Positions 31,610 through 43,490 of a stretch of 64,000 nucleotides of DNA are shown here, in pieces. This stretch comes from Proteus terrae subsp. cibarius (lineage in GTDB: Bacteria > Pseudomonadota > Gammaproteobacteria > Enterobacterales > Enterobacteriaceae): assembly GCF_011045835.1 (NCBI RefSeq), contig NZ_CP047349.1, forward strand, positions 2,728,001-2,792,000, written 5' to 3'. A program made the position numbers and the translations under genes. The notes under the pieces are model-generated. The model made no database searches, had not been told where the DNA came from, and was given only the letters and a program-made list of their open reading frames with translations. Numbering within the stretch: the first letter of the stretch is position 1; every line of letters begins with the position of its first letter.

Positions 31610-32799
31610 TTCGGGCTCCTTACAAACGCCTGAGCTTGTGCTAGACGTGTTTCATAATCAATTCGTAATAACATCACGATGGCAGTAGACATAATAATCA
31701 AGCTCGAACCACCGTAACTAATAAGAGGAAGGGTTAATCCCTTTGTTGGCAACATGCCTGCTGCTGCGCCTACATTGACCAATGATTGGAATGTAAACCA
31801 TATCCCGATAGAGCAAGCTAAAAAACCTGAGAAACGTTGATCGAGGATCAGCGCACGTCGCCCAATTTGCATCGCACGAAAAGCGATGAAGAATACCATT
31901 AAAAGCACCAAAACCACACCGATATAACCAAGTTCTTCAGCAAGAATAGAGAAAATAAAGTCGGTATGCGCTTCAGGTAAATATTCTAATTTTTGTACTG
32001 AGTTTCCTAAACCTTGTCCCAGTAAATCTCCACGGCCAAAAGCCATTAGAGATTGTGTAAGTTGATAACCACTACCAAATGGATCTTCCCAAGGCTCTAA
32101 GAAAGAAGTAATACGTCGAACACGGTAAGGTTCAACGATAATCAACATAACAACAGCCGCAATTCCTGAGCCGATAATAGCTAAGAATTGCCAAATTTTA
32201 GCACCCGCTAAAAATAACAACGCTAATGTTGTTACGAATAAAACTACAACCGTTCCTAAGTCTGGCTGTAATAACAATAAAATAGCCAGTATTAACATCA
32301 CACCCATCGGCTTACAGAAACCCCAAAAGTTGTTTCTTACTTCTTCAACTTTTCGAACTAAATAACTCGATAGATAACAAAAGAGTGCAAGTTTTGATAA
32401 TTCAGCAGGCTGGAAATTTAATGGCCCCACAGCAATCCAGCGTGAAGCACCATTAACCGAACTTCCGACACCTAATACCACCAATAAAAGGAGTATCGAG
32501 CCAAACAACATTAAGCTGCTATAACGTTGCCAAATTGCCATTGGGATGCGCATGGTGACTAACGCAATACAAAATGCGACAACGATATAGATACCATCAC
32601 GTTTCGCAAATAAGAAAGGATCTTCTGCAAGACGTTGACCTACCGGCATTGAAGCCGATGTCACCATAACAAAGCCGACAACCGCTAATCCGAAAGTAAA
32701 CCAGAGCAAAGTGCGATCATACGGCACAAATGCCGTATTCTCAGTTTGATAACTGCCCACTAGCCACTGTTTTAATCTTCGCATTGCGAATATGCTCAT
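31606..32799 (-). CDS. ftsW: Septal peptidoglycan glycosyltransferase FtsW
   Basis: SEDS-family polymerase that works with FtsI at the septum. About ten membrane segments. Family motifs are [21 protein letters not shown] (about 115-135) and [14 protein letters not shown] near the C terminus. E. coli FtsW is longer (414), mainly at the N-terminal tail; here 397. One-base overlap with murD and four-base overlap with murG indicate tight coupling. Confidence 0.96.
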   Translation of the reverse strand: MSIFAMRRLKQWLVGSYQTENTAFVPYDRTLLWFTFGLAVVGFVMVTSASMPVGQRLAEDPFLFAKRDGIYIVVAFCIALVTMRIPMAIWQRYSSLMLFGSILLLLVVLGVGSSVNGASRWIAVGPLNFQPAELSKLALFCYLSSYLVRKVEEVRNNFWGFCKPMGVMLILAILLLLQPDLGTVVVLFVTTLALLFLAGAKIWQFLAIIGSGIAAVVMLIIVEPYRVRRITSFLEPWEDPFGSGYQLTQSLMAFGRGDLLGQGLGNSVQKLEYLPEAHTDFIFSILAEELGYIGVVLVLLMVFFIAFRAMQIGRRALILDQRFSGFLACSIGIWFTFQSLVNVGAAAGMLPTKGLTLPLISYGGSSLIIMSTAIVMLLRIDYETRLAQAQAFVRSPK

Positions 32800-34109
32800 C
32801 AGCCAAGCTCCCTTGCTAAACGTGCAAATTCATCACCACGCTGCTCAAAACATTTAAACTGATCTAAGCTTGCACATGCTGGAGAGAGCAACACCATATC
32901 TCCTGACTTTACAGTCGGTGCTAAGGCTCGTATGGCTTCTTCCATTGTCACTGTTAATAAAGAGACATCGGGTCGTAGATTTGCCAATGCTTGTCCATCT
33001 TGTCCAAAACAGTACAGACGAATATTGTCACCGCTGATATAAGGCAATAAAGAAGAGAAGTCAGCCGATTTCCCATCACCACCTAATAAAAGGTGTAATG
33101 TACCTTCAACTTCAAGCCCTCGTAATGCCGCTTCTGTGCTTCCCACATTGGTCGCTTTCGAGTCATTTATCCAACGTACATTTTGATGTGAATAAACTAA
33201 TTGAAAACGATGAGCAAGACCGTGATACGTTTTCAGTACCTCAGTTGCTGCTTTACGAGAAATACCCACTGCGTCAGCAAGTGCTAATGCCGCTAATGCA
33301 TTCGTATAGTTATGTTGTCCTGACAGATACATTTCAGCCATTGAAAGGACTTTCTCACCTTTCACTTTTAAAATACGATTTGTGTTATCAAGCTGATAAT
33401 CACCTTGTCCAACACCAAAACTAACACAACGATTATCCTTACCTGCTAAAGGTAACGTTAATGTATCATCTTCGTTATAAACGCAGGTTTTAGCGTTATC
33501 GTAGATACGCAGTTTTGCTTCACGGTATTGCTCTAATCCCAACGGATAGCGATTCATATGATCTTCGCTAATATTTAATACCGTTGCAGCCGCGGCTTGT
33601 AAGCTATAAGTCGTTTCCAATTGGAAGCTTGATAGCTCTAATACATATAAATCATAAGGCTCGGTTAATAAAGTCAGAGCTGGAACACCAATGTTGCCAC
33701 CAACCCCAACGCGAATACCATCCGCACTTGCCATTTCACCCACTAGCGTTGTCACAGTGCTTTTACCGTTAGAGCCAGTAATCGCAACAATAGGTGCTTT
33801 GGCTTCACGGCAAAATAGTTCGATATCACCGACAATTTCAACACCATGATTTGCTGCTTCAACAAGCTCAGGTGTTGAAAGTGCAATACCCGGACTAGAG
33901 ATAATTAAATCAGCATCATTAAGCCATGCTTGATGAAAACTACCTGTATGATATTCGACGTCAGCAGGAAGCTTATCTAAGCCTCCTGGTTTTTGGCGTG
34001 TATCAATAACCTTAGGTGTAACACCTTGGCGGATAAAAAAGTCAACGCAGGAAAGGCCTGTTATTCCAAGCCCAACAACAACCACTTTTTTTCCCTGATA
34101 ATTTGCCAT
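32799..34109 (-). CDS. murD: UDP-N-acetylmuramoylalanine--D-glutamate ligase MurD
   Basis: Mur ligase that adds D-Glu to UDP-MurNAc-L-Ala. N-terminal [18 protein letters not shown]-loop [19 protein letters not shown] near 109, [10 protein letters not shown] near 178 and a C-terminal domain with [14 protein letters not shown] near 343. Length 436 (438 in E. coli). It ends one base into ftsW and begins just after mraY. Confidence 0.97.
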   Translation of the reverse strand: MANYQGKKVVVVGLGITGLSCVDFFIRQGVTPKVIDTRQKPGGLDKLPADVEYHTGSFHQAWLNDADLIISSPGIALSTPELVEAANHGVEIVGDIELFCREAKAPIVAITGSNGKSTVTTLVGEMASADGIRVGVGGNIGVPALTLLTEPYDLYVLELSSFQLETTYSLQAAAATVLNISEDHMNRYPLGLEQYREAKLRIYDNAKTCVYNEDDTLTLPLAGKDNRCVSFGVGQGDYQLDNTNRILKVKGEKVLSMAEMYLSGQHNYTNALAALALADAVGISRKAATEVLKTYHGLAHRFQLVYSHQNVRWINDSKATNVGSTEAALRGLEVEGTLHLLLGGDGKSADFSSLLPYISGDNIRLYCFGQDGQALANLRPDVSLLTVTMEEAIRALAPTVKSGDMVLLSPACASLDQFKCFEQRGDEFARLARELG

Positions 34110-34110
34110 A

Positions 34111-35193
34111 TTAACGTACCTTTAATGTCGCCAGACCAATAAGCACTAACATCAGTGAGATGATCCAGAAACGGACAATAACACGAGGTTCAGGCCAGCC
34201 TTTTAATTCATAATGGTGATGAATTGGAGCCATACGGAAAATACGTTGACCACGCAACTTAAATGAGCCGACTTGTAAAATAACGGAGAGTGTTTCAACT
34301 ACAAACACACCACCCATAATGACTAATAAAAATTCTTGGCGTAATAACACCGCAATCGTTCCTAATGCACCACCTAATGCAAGGGAACCTACATCACCCA
34401 TAAATACTTGAGCTGGGTAAGTATTAAACCAAAGGAACCCTAGGCCCGCACCAACGATAGCGGTACAGACAATCACTAATTCACCCGCATGCATCAAGTA
34501 AGGAATTTTTAAGTAGCTTGCAAAATTAACGTTACCTGTCGCCCATGCGACTAATGCAAAACCAGCGGCAACAAAAACAGTTGGCATAATGGCTAAACCA
34601 TCTAAACCATCCGTTAAGTTAACGGCGTTACTTGTTCCCACAATGACGAAATAAGCAAGTAAAATATAAAGCATGCCTAATTGAGGCATGACATCTTTAA
34701 AGAATGGAACGACTAACTGTGTTGCTGGCGTATCTTTGCCAATGGCATACATACTAAATGCCACAACAAGTGCTAATACGGATTGCCAGAAATATTTCCA
34801 ACGTGCGATTAAGCCTTTGGTATCTTTACGAACAACTTTGCGATAATCATCAACAAACCCAATTACGCCGTAGCCAATTAAAACCAGCAATACACACCAA
34901 ACGTAAGGGTTATCTAATCTTGCCCATAACAGTGTAGAGATGGAGATAGAGAACAGGATCATAATCCCGCCCATTGTTGGTGTACCACGTTTACTAAAGT
35001 GCGACTCAGGTCCTTCACTACGAACCACTTGTCCAATTTGCATTTTTTGTAACCATGCGATGAGATGAGGCCCCATCCACAAAGCAATAATTAATGCCGT
35101 CAATAAACCAACAATCGCCCTGAATGTCAGATAAGAAAATACATTAAAAAATGTATGGTATTTAACCAAATATTCGGCTAGCCAAACTAACAT
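34111..35193 (-). CDS. mraY: Phospho-MurNAc-pentapeptide translocase MraY
   Basis: Polytopic inner-membrane enzyme that makes lipid I from UDP-MurNAc-pentapeptide and undecaprenyl phosphate. Signatures: [11 protein letters not shown] near 70, [16 protein letters not shown] with the catalytic Asp pair near 115, [14 protein letters not shown] near 190, [12 protein letters not shown] near 263 and [13 protein letters not shown] near 322. Length 360 equals E. coli. Overlaps murF by seven bases. Confidence 0.98.
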   Translation of the reverse strand: MLVWLAEYLVKYHTFFNVFSYLTFRAIVGLLTALIIALWMGPHLIAWLQKMQIGQVVRSEGPESHFSKRGTPTMGGIMILFSISISTLLWARLDNPYVWCVLLVLIGYGVIGFVDDYRKVVRKDTKGLIARWKYFWQSVLALVVAFSMYAIGKDTPATQLVVPFFKDVMPQLGMLYILLAYFVIVGTSNAVNLTDGLDGLAIMPTVFVAAGFALVAWATGNVNFASYLKIPYLMHAGELVIVCTAIVGAGLGFLWFNTYPAQVFMGDVGSLALGGALGTIAVLLRQEFLLVIMGGVFVVETLSVILQVGSFKLRGQRIFRMAPIHHHYELKGWPEPRVIVRFWIISLMLVLIGLATLKVR

Positions 35194-36569
35194 TCAAAGC
35201 ACTCCTTTAATGCGTTCACAATATCTTCCATCGCGGAGCTTCGTGAACCTTTTACTAAAACTGAAACAACATCATGTTGCTGTAATAATGGAATTAATTG
35301 AGCAAGTAAGTCGGCTTTAAATGCAAAATGCTGACCACCTTGATTTTCATCACTAATAAAATGACTGTGATGCCCAACAGTAAAGACACTATCAATACCA
35401 GCACTGTGAGCAAAACGACCAACATCGCGGTGGCATTTTTCTGAATCTTTACCTAATTCAGCCATATCCCCAGCGACAAAAATTTTATATCCCGGTAATT
35501 GAGAGAGCACTTGTAAGCCCGCAATCATCGAGCCATCGTTCGCATTGTAAGTGTCATCTAACACCATTTTTCCTGAAGTTAACTCTACAGGATACAATCT
35601 TCCCGGTACCGCTTTTAATGTTGATAAACCAAGGCGAATATCTTCAAGGGTTGCCCCAGCAGATAACGCAAGTGCACTTGCAGCTAACGCATTCGCAATA
35701 TTATGGCGCCCCGGCAATGGAAGAGTGACATCAACACAACCTTCTGGTGTGTGTAAGGTGAAATTGGTGATGAATTGCTTAACAACGATATCCGTCGGAT
35801 AAAAATCTGCGTTGCTTTGTGCGGATAAAGAGAACGACCATTGTGTTTGGCGCGCATTTAAATGATGTTGCCACAGAGGTAAGTCATTACTATCAAGATT
35901 AATAATGGCTGTACCTTGCTCTTTTAAGTGAGAAAAGATTTCGCCTTTAGCTTGAGCAATACCTTCCAGTGAGCCGAAACCTTCAATATGTGCAGAAAAG
36001 AGGTTGTTTACCAATGCAGCATCCGGTTTTACCATATTTACTGTGTAGGCGATTTCACCGATATGGTTTGCACCTAATTCGATAACTGCAAAACGGTGTT
36101 CAGGCGTTAAACGAAAAAGCGTTAAAGGTACGCCAATATCGTTATTTAAATTGCCATGCGTATATAAGGTTTCGCCACAGTGACGCAAAATAGAAGCGGT
36201 CATCTCTTTAACGGAAGTTTTTCCGGAAGAGCCTGTCAGCGCAACAATCTTAGCATGACTTAGCGAGCGAATATGTGCTGCTATTTTCCCCATTGCGAGA
36301 TGAGTATCTTTCACAATGATTTGTGGGCAATCAACATCAATCTCACGATTAACTAGGACTGCTACAGCGCCCTTTTCTTTCACATCAGCAATAAAATCAT
36401 GAGCATCAAAACGCTCACCCGCTAATGCAATAAACAGGCAATCTTCATCAATTTTACGGCTATCCGTTGAAATCGATTTGATGATAAGTTGATCCGCTGA
36501 GTCTTGAGCGATATGGCTCAATGTGCCTTTGGTAACTTGTGCAATATTTTCTAAAGATAGAGGGATCAT
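35187..36569 (-). CDS. murF: UDP-MurNAc-tripeptide--D-Ala-D-Ala ligase MurF
   Basis: Mur ligase that adds the D-Ala-D-Ala dipeptide, completing the pentapeptide precursor. N-terminal uridine domain with [23 protein letters not shown]-loop [19 protein letters not shown] near 110, [13 protein letters not shown] near 157 and LDDTYNAND near 333. The 460 residues are slightly longer than E. coli (452). Its dipeptide substrate needs a Ddl enzyme, which is not encoded in this cluster here. It overlaps murE by four bases. Confidence 0.97.
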   Translation of the reverse strand: MIPLSLENIAQVTKGTLSHIAQDSADQLIIKSISTDSRKIDEDCLFIALAGERFDAHDFIADVKEKGAVAVLVNREIDVDCPQIIVKDTHLAMGKIAAHIRSLSHAKIVALTGSSGKTSVKEMTASILRHCGETLYTHGNLNNDIGVPLTLFRLTPEHRFAVIELGANHIGEIAYTVNMVKPDAALVNNLFSAHIEGFGSLEGIAQAKGEIFSHLKEQGTAIINLDSNDLPLWQHHLNARQTQWSFSLSAQSNADFYPTDIVVKQFITNFTLHTPEGCVDVTLPLPGRHNIANALAASALALSAGATLEDIRLGLSTLKAVPGRLYPVELTSGKMVLDDTYNANDGSMIAGLQVLSQLPGYKIFVAGDMAELGKDSEKCHRDVGRFAHSAGIDSVFTVGHHSHFISDENQGGQHFAFKADLLAQLIPLLQQHDVVSVLVKGSRSSAMEDIVNALKECFEC

Positions 36570-38053
36570 GCCATCACCCCCAATAATCGAGCAACGGTTA
36601 ATCTATCTGAATAATCAAGGCGACGTGAGCCAACCAACTGATAATCTTCATGCCCTTTACCAGCGACTAAAATCATATCATTGGCATCTGCTTGCATAAT
36701 CACGTTAGTGACTGCTTCAGCTCGACCTTCAATAGCAATCGCACGACCCGGGTCCATTAAACCTGAAAGAATATCTTGGATAATTGCTTGAGGCTCTTCG
36801 CTACGCGGGTTGTCATCAGTGATGACAACTTTATCAGCCAGCTCTTCTGCGACCGCCCCCATTAGTGGGCGCTTACCTTTATCTCTATCTCCGCCACAAC
36901 CAAATACACACCACAGTTTACCTGTGCAGTGTAAACGAGCAGCTTGAAGTGCCTTCTCTAAAGCATCTGGAGTATGAGCATAATCGACAATAACTGTAGG
37001 ACGATTATCCGCGCTAAACACTTCCATGCGACCACAAACAGGAGTAAGTGCAGATGAAGCATTAATCACAGCATTTAATGGGTATCCTAATGCCAATAAT
37101 GTCGCCAAAGCACACAAGAGGTTACTGACATTAAAAGCCCCCATAAGTGGGCTTTCAATTTCACCATCCCCCCAACTAGAACTAAAATGAATGGTTGCGC
37201 CTGCGTCGTGATAATGAATATGGGTTGTTTTAACAAAACGGCCTTGCCAATTTGGTGGCAATTTATTTTCCATTGTCACTGCAACGGCATCTGATAAACG
37301 AGACAACCATTTTTGACCAACAGCATCATCCGCATTGATAATTTTCTCACCACTTTGATGTGTGGAAAACAGTAACCATTTTGCTTCTTCGTAATTTGCC
37401 ATATCACCATGATAATCAAGATGATCTCGGCTTAAATTCGTAAATACACTCGCCACAAAAGGCAATGCACTGACACGGCCTTGAACTAAACCATGAGAAG
37501 AAACTTCCATAGCCGTTAATGTCGCGCCTTGATTTAATAATTGCTGTAACTCTAATTGAATATCAACCGCAGATCCGGTGGTGTTCATCGCAGGAACAAC
37601 ATGACCTAAAAGCCCGTTACCTACTGTTCCCATCACAGCACTTGTTTCACCCAAACCTTGTGCCCACTGTGCTAACAATTGTGTTGTTGTCGTTTTTCCG
37701 TTAGTCCCAGTAACACCAACTAGTTTCAATTTTTCCGCGGGTTGATGATAAAAGTGCCCAGCTAATTTTGATAACTCAGCATTAAGATTATCAATATAAA
37801 TAACTGGAATACCGTGATTTTCACGGATTTCACCATGCGTTGCAACATCTTGGGCTTCCGCTAATACCGCAGAAACACCCTGAGCAATTGCTTGAGGAAT
37901 ATAGCGTCTACCATCAGTTTCATGACCTTTAATGGCGATAAAAAGATCACCGCTCGCCGCTTTTCGGCTGTCGAGTGTCATGTCTTTGAGCATCAATGAC
38001 GGTGCTTGTATCCCGAGTGCCCCTAATAGGTCACTTAAGTTAGGATCGGCCAC
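36566..38053 (-). CDS. murE: UDP-MurNAc-L-Ala-D-Glu--meso-diaminopimelate ligase MurE
   Basis: Mur ligase that adds meso-diaminopimelate as third residue. P-loop [19 protein letters not shown] near 113, [15 protein letters not shown] near 24, [13 protein letters not shown] near 210. The DNPRSEEP motif near 413 specifies mDAP over lysine. Length 495 is normal. It overlaps ftsI by 14 bases. Confidence 0.97.
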   Translation of the reverse strand: MADPNLSDLLGALGIQAPSLMLKDMTLDSRKAASGDLFIAIKGHETDGRRYIPQAIAQGVSAVLAEAQDVATHGEIRENHGIPVIYIDNLNAELSKLAGHFYHQPAEKLKLVGVTGTNGKTTTTQLLAQWAQGLGETSAVMGTVGNGLLGHVVPAMNTTGSAVDIQLELQQLLNQGATLTAMEVSSHGLVQGRVSALPFVASVFTNLSRDHLDYHGDMANYEEAKWLLFSTHQSGEKIINADDAVGQKWLSRLSDAVAVTMENKLPPNWQGRFVKTTHIHYHDAGATIHFSSSWGDGEIESPLMGAFNVSNLLCALATLLALGYPLNAVINASSALTPVCGRMEVFSADNRPTVIVDYAHTPDALEKALQAARLHCTGKLWCVFGCGGDRDKGKRPLMGAVAEELADKVVITDDNPRSEEPQAIIQDILSGLMDPGRAIAIEGRAEAVTNVIMQADANDMILVAGKGHEDYQLVGSRRLDYSDRLTVARLLGVMA

Positions 38054-39836
38054 TTGTATCCTCTTCTTTTTTAATTACAAATTCATTTTTATCGTCTGGC
38101 GTCAATGCATCAGGTTCTACGTTCATCGTACGTAAAACTGCGCCCATGATTGTGCCAAACACCGGTGCGGATACTGCGCCCCCATAGTACTTACCTGCTT
38201 TAGGTTCATTGATTATCACAACCAACGCAAAGCGAGGACGACTTGCCGGTGCAACACCCGCCGCATAAGAGATATATTGATTGATATATTTTCCGTCAGG
38301 CCCTACTTTTTTCGCTGTCCCTGTTTTAATCGCAACACGATAACCTTTAATTGCCGCACTCACACCACCGCCACCAGGTAATGCAACGCTTTCCATCATG
38401 TGCACGACAGTTCTCATCACTGGTTCTGGGAAGACTCGTGTTCCCGGTACAGGGGGGTCAACTTTCGTAATGGAGAGAGGGCGATAAATACCAAAACTAC
38501 CAATCGTTGCGTAGACACGCGCTAACTGTAACGGTGTTACCATTAGCCCATATCCGAATGAGAAGGTGGCCCTTTCAAGATCGGACCACCGTTGTTTTTT
38601 TATTGGAAATATGCCACTACTTTCGCCAACTAGCCCCAAGTTAGTTGGCTTCCCGAATCCAAATCGTGAATATACATCCACAAGTTCAGATGCAGGCATC
38701 GCTAACGCCAGTCGTGAAACACCAACGTTACTCGATTTCTGTAATATTCCTGTTATCGATAGTTCACTATATCGCCCTACATCTTTGATTTGATGTCCGT
38801 TAATACGATAAGGAACAGTATTAATAACACTATTTTCTTTAATAATATGATTGTGAAGAGCACTCATCACAACCATTGGTTTTACGGTAGAACCTGGTTC
38901 AAAAATATCGGTGATAGCACGATTGCGCATCGCGTCTTTTGGCGTACCCGTTAAATTATTTGGGTTGTAAGATGGGCTGTTTGCCATCGCCAACACTTCA
39001 CCGGTATTTACATCAACTAAAACCGCCGTTCCTGACTCAGCTTTATTTTTAATAACCGCATTGGTTAATTCGCGATAAACCACAGATTGTAAACGCTCAT
39101 CAATACTTAACATCAGGTTATGAGCAGCTTGGCTATCTGTTTGAGCGATGTTCTCAATAACACGATTAAAACCATCTTTCCGAACAACACGCTCACCGGG
39201 AGCACCTGTTAGCCACTGATTAAAGCTTTTTTCAACACCTTCAATGCCATCACCATCAATATTTGTTACGCCGATGATGTGAGCTGTGACTTCACCTGAC
39301 GGATAATAGCGTTTTGATTCTTGACGCATATTAATCCCAGTGATTTTTAGTTTGCTGATGTAATCACTAATTTCAGGATTCACTTGGCGAGCCAAATAGA
39401 TAAAGCGAGCAGAAGGCGTTGTGACAATTTTTTGCTCAATTTGATTCACTGGCATTTTAAGTGCATCAGCAAGTGCTAACCAACGAGAGTCCGTCATATC
39501 AGGATTTGCATCTAATACAACTTTAGGATCAGCCCAAATAGCATAAACAGGCACACTGACAGCAAGAGGTCGCCCCATTCTATCGCTGATCATGCCTCTG
39601 GCCGTTGGTACTTTTTGCACACGTAGAGAACGCATATCCCCTTCACGAATAAGGGGGTCGGGATTAATAATCTGTAAATAGGCAACACGGATTAATAACG
39701 CAGCTAAAGCGATACCAATACCACCGCAAAGCAACGCAAAACGCCAACTCACAAATCCTGTTTTTTCTTCAGGCTTGCGTAGTTTGGCATTTGACTTTGT
39801 CTTTGCTTTCGCTTTTGCCGAACGTAAAAATTTCAT
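38040..39836 (-). CDS. ftsI: Septal peptidoglycan transpeptidase FtsI (PBP3)
   Basis: Divisome D,D-transpeptidase and beta-lactam target. A basic cytoplasmic tail precedes one membrane segment (about 32-54). A pedestal domain with [21 protein letters not shown] follows. The penicillin-binding motifs are S316-T-V-K, SSN near 375 and KTGTAKK near 510. The 598 residues are about ten more than E. coli (588), mostly at the Lys/Ala-rich N terminus. It follows ftsL by 11 bases. Confidence 0.97.
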   Translation of the reverse strand: MKFLRSAKAKAKTKSNAKLRKPEEKTGFVSWRFALLCGGIGIALAALLIRVAYLQIINPDPLIREGDMRSLRVQKVPTARGMISDRMGRPLAVSVPVYAIWADPKVVLDANPDMTDSRWLALADALKMPVNQIEQKIVTTPSARFIYLARQVNPEISDYISKLKITGINMRQESKRYYPSGEVTAHIIGVTNIDGDGIEGVEKSFNQWLTGAPGERVVRKDGFNRVIENIAQTDSQAAHNLMLSIDERLQSVVYRELTNAVIKNKAESGTAVLVDVNTGEVLAMANSPSYNPNNLTGTPKDAMRNRAITDIFEPGSTVKPMVVMSALHNHIIKENSVINTVPYRINGHQIKDVGRYSELSITGILQKSSNVGVSRLALAMPASELVDVYSRFGFGKPTNLGLVGESSGIFPIKKQRWSDLERATFSFGYGLMVTPLQLARVYATIGSFGIYRPLSITKVDPPVPGTRVFPEPVMRTVVHMMESVALPGGGGVSAAIKGYRVAIKTGTAKKVGPDGKYINQYISYAAGVAPASRPRFALVVIINEPKAGKYYGGAVSAPVFGTIMGAVLRTMNVEPDALTPDDKNEFVIKKEEDTSGRS

Positions 39837-39847
39837 ACTTGCCTTAA

Positions 39848-40165
39848 TTATTTAGTAACCACGATGTTCTCTTTTGTTGGGTCGACATGGATCATGCCCA
39901 AACTATCACTTGAAAAACGCTCTACTCGGCTATGGTCTGCCAGAGCGTTTTCTTCAAGAATAAGATTGCGCCATTCGATCTCCAATACGTTTTTTTCCAG
40001 CACTAAACGCTCCTTCTCTGCTGTCAATAAACGTGTCTTATGTGCTGTCGTCACGACATACACCGCAGAAATAATCACAGCAATCAGTAAAAATACAGGT
40101 AGTTTGCCATGACGCAGTAAATCCTGCCCTATAACTCCCGGTAGTGAGTGTCGTTCAGTAGACAT
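39848..40165 (-). CDS. ftsL: Cell division protein FtsL
   Basis: Small bitopic divisome protein that pairs with FtsB and FtsQ and activates FtsWI. A short cytoplasmic tail precedes a membrane segment at about 19-40 ([20 protein letters not shown]). A periplasmic coiled coil follows ([20 protein letters not shown]), then [17 protein letters not shown], the constriction-control region. 105 residues. It starts immediately after the rsmH stop. Confidence 0.94.
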   Translation of the reverse strand: MSTERHSLPGVIGQDLLRHGKLPVFLLIAVIISAVYVVTTAHKTRLLTAEKERLVLEKNVLEIEWRNLILEENALADHSRVERFSSDSLGMIHVDPTKENIVVTK

Positions 40166-41113
40166 TTATTCTCCAATACGTTGTGCTACACGCAATACAG
40201 AGCTTCGTGCGCGTGGATTTTCTTCAACTTCCACGCCAGTCGGTTTCATCTTGTGAATACTCGATAAGCGAGCACTTCCTAACTCTTTTATCTGCGCTTC
40301 AGTGAGAGGAATACCAGCAGGAACAACAGGCCCTTTACTCTCATCTCGAATAAAACGCTTCACTAATCGGTCTTCCAAAGAATGGAAACTAATTACCGAC
40401 AAACGCCCTTCTGGCGCTAAAACAGAAACAGCACCTTTTAGTGCTTTTTCAATTTCATCTAACTCGCTATTGATATAGATGCGAATTGCCTGAAAACTGC
40501 GTGTTGCAGGGTGCTTATGTCGCTCTTTTACTGGGCTTGCATCGCTAATTAAATCTGCCAATTGCTTGGTGCGAGTCAAAGGCTCTTCTGTTTTGTTGCG
40601 AGCAACAATGGCGCGAGCAATACGTTTAGCAAAGCGTTCTTCACCAAATGTTTTCAATACCCATGTAATATCGTCTTCTTCTGCTGTCATCAGCCATTGT
40701 GCAGCTGATTGCCCTGATGTTGGGTCCATACGCATATCAAGAGGCCCATCACGCATAAATGAGAAACCACGTTCAGGATCATCAAGTTGAGGAGAAGAAA
40801 CACCTAAATCCAGTAATACGCCGTCAATTTTTCCAGCTAAATCGAGCTCATTAACATACTGTTCAATATTTGAAAAAGGCCCATGAACAATAGAAAACCG
40901 AGCATCATCAATCTCATTAGCAACTGCTATAGCTTGCGGATCTCTGTCTATCGCGATTAAGCGACCTTGTTCACCCAATTGCGACAAAATTAGACGAGAG
41001 TGACCTCCACGACCAAATGTTCCGTCGATATAGATACCTGAAGGTTTAATATTCAGGCCATTCACTGCTTCATCCAGTAATACACTGGTATGACTAAAAT
41101 TATTTGTTGTCAT
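40166..41113 (-). CDS. rsmH: 16S rRNA m4C1402 methyltransferase RsmH
   Basis: SAM-dependent N4-methyltransferase acting on C1402 of 16S rRNA in the decoding centre. [21 protein letters not shown] opens the protein, with SAM motif [14 protein letters not shown] at about 30-43, [19 protein letters not shown] near 100 and [15 protein letters not shown] near 246. Length 315 (313 in E. coli). Second gene of the dcw cluster, three bases after mraZ. Confidence 0.97.
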   Translation of the reverse strand: MTTNNFSHTSVLLDEAVNGLNIKPSGIYIDGTFGRGGHSRLILSQLGEQGRLIAIDRDPQAIAVANEIDDARFSIVHGPFSNIEQYVNELDLAGKIDGVLLDLGVSSPQLDDPERGFSFMRDGPLDMRMDPTSGQSAAQWLMTAEEDDITWVLKTFGEERFAKRIARAIVARNKTEEPLTRTKQLADLISDASPVKERHKHPATRSFQAIRIYINSELDEIEKALKGAVSVLAPEGRLSVISFHSLEDRLVKRFIRDESKGPVVPAGIPLTEAQIKELGSARLSSIHKMKPTGVEVEENPRARSSVLRVAQRIGE

Positions 41114-41116
41114 TAT

Positions 41117-41575
41117 TTAAAGTGATAAATCCAATAGTCGTGTCGATAACGGTTCCTGTGAGGTTTGCTCGGCTACAATGTCTTTTTCGATCTGTTTGTA
41201 CCAGACCTGTTCATCCCACAATTCAAATTTATTGAATTGACCGACTAACATGACCTCTTTTGTTAGCCCCGCATGCTGTCTTAGCGTGCTAGCTAACAAA
41301 AGACGTCCTGCGCTATCCATTTGGCATTCGCTGGCGTGGCCTAATAACAAACGTTGAACTCGACGTTCCGCAGGATTCATGGAGGACAAAGCCGCTAATT
41401 TTAACTCAATCTTTTCCCATTCAGGAAGGGTGTAAAGCAATAAACATGGCTGATTGAGATCAATGGTACAAACCATTTGACCTTCTGAAATCTCACTCAG
41501 CGTTGTTCGATAACGGGAAGGAACTGTTATTCGCCCTTTGCTGTCAAGATTAACGAGTGTTGCTCCACGAAACAT
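41117..41575 (-). CDS. mraZ: Transcriptional regulator MraZ
   Basis: AbrB-like ring-forming DNA-binding protein that represses the first dcw promoter. Two tandem MraZ/SpoVT-like domains: [20 protein letters not shown] at the start and [20 protein letters not shown] near 85. The frame opens at 41581, but the ATG at 41575 matches the E. coli start, gives 152 residues as in E. coli, and has GAGGG eight bases upstream. It heads the transcription unit reaching toward lpxC. Confidence 0.95.
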   Translation of the reverse strand: MFRGATLVNLDSKGRITVPSRYRTTLSEISEGQMVCTIDLNQPCLLLYTLPEWEKIELKLAALSSMNPAERRVQRLLLGHASECQMDSAGRLLLASTLRQHAGLTKEVMLVGQFNKFELWDEQVWYKQIEKDIVAEQTSQEPLSTRLLDLSL

Positions 41576-41602
41576 CCTCATTACCCTCAGCTTTGTAATT
41601 TA

Positions 41603-41664
41603 CACCACATTATCCCACAAATCCCCACAAATAGAGTTTACGGATGGTATGAAAACGTTGTCAA
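41603..41664 (-). promoter_or_regulatory. mraZ (dcw) promoter and MraZ operator
   Basis: On the minus strand, TTGACA (41664-41659) and TAAACT (41640-41635) form a sigma-70 promoter with an 18-base spacer. Immediately downstream are three repeats TGGGG, TGGGA and TGGTG at exact 10-base intervals (41627-41623, 41617-41613, 41607-41603). This is the arrangement known for MraZ binding: TGGGN repeats with five-base spacers. Confidence 0.85.
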
Positions 41665-42190
41665 GCCAGATATAGGAAGCTTTATTTATATTTACAGTAA
41701 TTTGATAGGCACACCGAAATGTTTAAATTATCGACAAAAAGGGGAGGGAGACAATTAACACTATGATTAATAGAGATTATTTTTCCAATTCTATTTTTAA
41801 TCACGAAAGGTAATTATTTATAACGATTACAAGGAGGAAAAATAGATAAAGAAATCATAATCAGTAAATCATGTTTTTTATTATAAAAAACTAATTTATT
41901 GCAGCTCATTTACCTTTAGCCAACATAATAATTTGGGGTTGCTTTTATATAAATAAAAATAGTAAGACGATAAAAAATAATTCAATATCATGAAGATAGT
42001 TATTTATTTTTTTCTTAAGTTTCCCAAAATAAAATTAATTACTTATTAAATTTAAGCAATATCACTTATGGGTATATCAAAATTTAATCTATTAACTTAG
42101 TAAAATGAGAGAAATAGTAAAAAAAGGCTTAAGATTAATCTCAAATTTAATATTCTCTAAGCTATTCGACATTCTTAAATCAAAATAAAG
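41665..42190. other. AT-rich intergenic region between cra and mraZ
   Basis: About 525 bases with no ORF I can support. It contains an isolated strong Shine-Dalgarno-like ACAAGGAGGAAAAATAG near 41830 that leads to no open frame. Confidence 0.5.
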
Positions 42191-42222
42191 CATCCCCGTT
42201 TTAATTTAATAAAACAGGGATG
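42191..42222 (-). terminator. cra terminator
   Basis: Inverted repeat CATCCCCGTTTTA/TAAAACAGGGATG (one mismatch) 39 bases after the cra stop, followed on the minus strand by CTTTATTTT. Confidence 0.65.
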
Positions 42223-42260
42223 AGTATAAATGCAGATAATTACCAACAGAGTCACATCAA

Positions 42261-43268
42261 TTAACGTGCACGTCCCAAACTGCCTCGACGGCATAAATCA
42301 CGACGAATACGTGTAATACCCGCTTGCGGTTTTTGTTCTTCTTCAAGACTTGCAAGAACAAGTTCTAACACACGCTCTGCAATATCACGATGTCGTTGAG
42401 CGACAGATAAAACAGGACACTCAAGAAAATCCAATAACTCATGATCACCGAAAGTCGCAATAACCAATTGTGTAGGTAAACGGCCACTACGTTGTAATGT
42501 CACATCCATAACCCCTTGTAATAAAGCAAAAGAAGTCGTGAATAATGCATCAGGCATTGGATTATTATTTAACCATTCAGAAAAAGCAGCCGCAGCAGCT
42601 TCTCGTTCATAGCTATTTGCATATAGGTAGGTAACTTCTCTAGGATCATCTTTCCATACATTACGGAAGCCTTGTTCACGTAAAAAACTCACTGAGAGTT
42701 CAGGTAGTGCGCCTAAATAGAGTACGGATTGCGAAGGAAATGCTTTTAGTTCTGTTGCCAACATTTTGGCATCTTCTAAGTCATCACCAACAACACTGAT
42801 AAAATGCTCACTTTCTAATGCTCGGTCTAATGCAATAATCGGTAATGAGCGATTTGCCCAACGTTGATAGAAAGGATGCTCTGGTGGCAATGCTGTTGAA
42901 ACAATAATGGCATCAACTTGGCGTTGCAATAAGTGCTCAACACAACGAATTTCGTTGTCTGGTTGGTCTTCTGAACAGGCAATCAGTAATTGATAACCAC
43001 GTTGACGCGCTTGTCGTTCAAGGTAATTTGCGATCCTGGTATAACTGGTATTTTCCAAATCAGGAATAACCAAACCAATAGAACGCGTACGACCAGCACG
43101 TAATCCCGCGGCAACAGCGTTCGGGTGGTAATTATGCTCTCTGACCACCGCCATCACTTTTTCAACAGTCTTGTCACTTACACGGTACTGTTTCGCTTTA
43201 CCATTAATGACATAACTTGCTGTTGTTCGTGAAACACCAGCCAAGCGGGCGATTTCATCCAGTTTCAC
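42261..43268 (-). CDS. cra: Catabolite repressor/activator Cra (FruR)
   Basis: LacI-family regulator of glycolytic and gluconeogenic flux that responds to fructose phosphates. The N-terminal helix-turn-helix and hinge are [20 protein letters not shown] and ending [20 protein letters not shown], followed by a periplasmic-binding-like effector domain. Length 335 (334 in E. coli). The position beside mraZ is as in E. coli, but the upstream neighbour is an acyl-CoA synthetase rather than ilvIH. Confidence 0.96.
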   Translation of the reverse strand: MKLDEIARLAGVSRTTASYVINGKAKQYRVSDKTVEKVMAVVREHNYHPNAVAAGLRAGRTRSIGLVIPDLENTSYTRIANYLERQARQRGYQLLIACSEDQPDNEIRCVEHLLQRQVDAIIVSTALPPEHPFYQRWANRSLPIIALDRALESEHFISVVGDDLEDAKMLATELKAFPSQSVLYLGALPELSVSFLREQGFRNVWKDDPREVTYLYANSYEREAAAAAFSEWLNNNPMPDALFTTSFALLQGVMDVTLQRSGRLPTQLVIATFGDHELLDFLECPVLSVAQRHRDIAERVLELVLASLEEEQKPQAGITRIRRDLCRRGSLGRAR

Positions 43269-43454
43269 ATTAGCCTCTTTTAATTATTAAATGTATTATT
43301 TATTACATATTGCTATGAATTTCAGTCATCATGCTGATCTGATTTTGCATTTTAACACAATTTACTGATAAAACCGTATGCGTCAACGTTTCCGTTTATG
43401 TCTTTTATCAATTATTTCAATCATCGTTATCTATCAATAAGTAATTTCAAAAGA

Positions 43455-43479
43455 AAAAAGCACCATTTAGGTGCTTTTT
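43455..43479. terminator. Terminator of the acyl-CoA synthetase gene
   Basis: Hairpin AAAAAGCACC/GGTGCTTTTT with a five-base loop, T runs possible on both strands, just after the stop of the synthetase gene. Confidence 0.85.
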
Positions 43480-43490
43480 CATCAAAAAAA

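Noticed and set aside
41828..41850. Strong Shine-Dalgarno-like ACAAGGAGGAAAAATAG in the cra-mraZ gap
   Set aside because: No start codon with an open frame follows within a useful distance.
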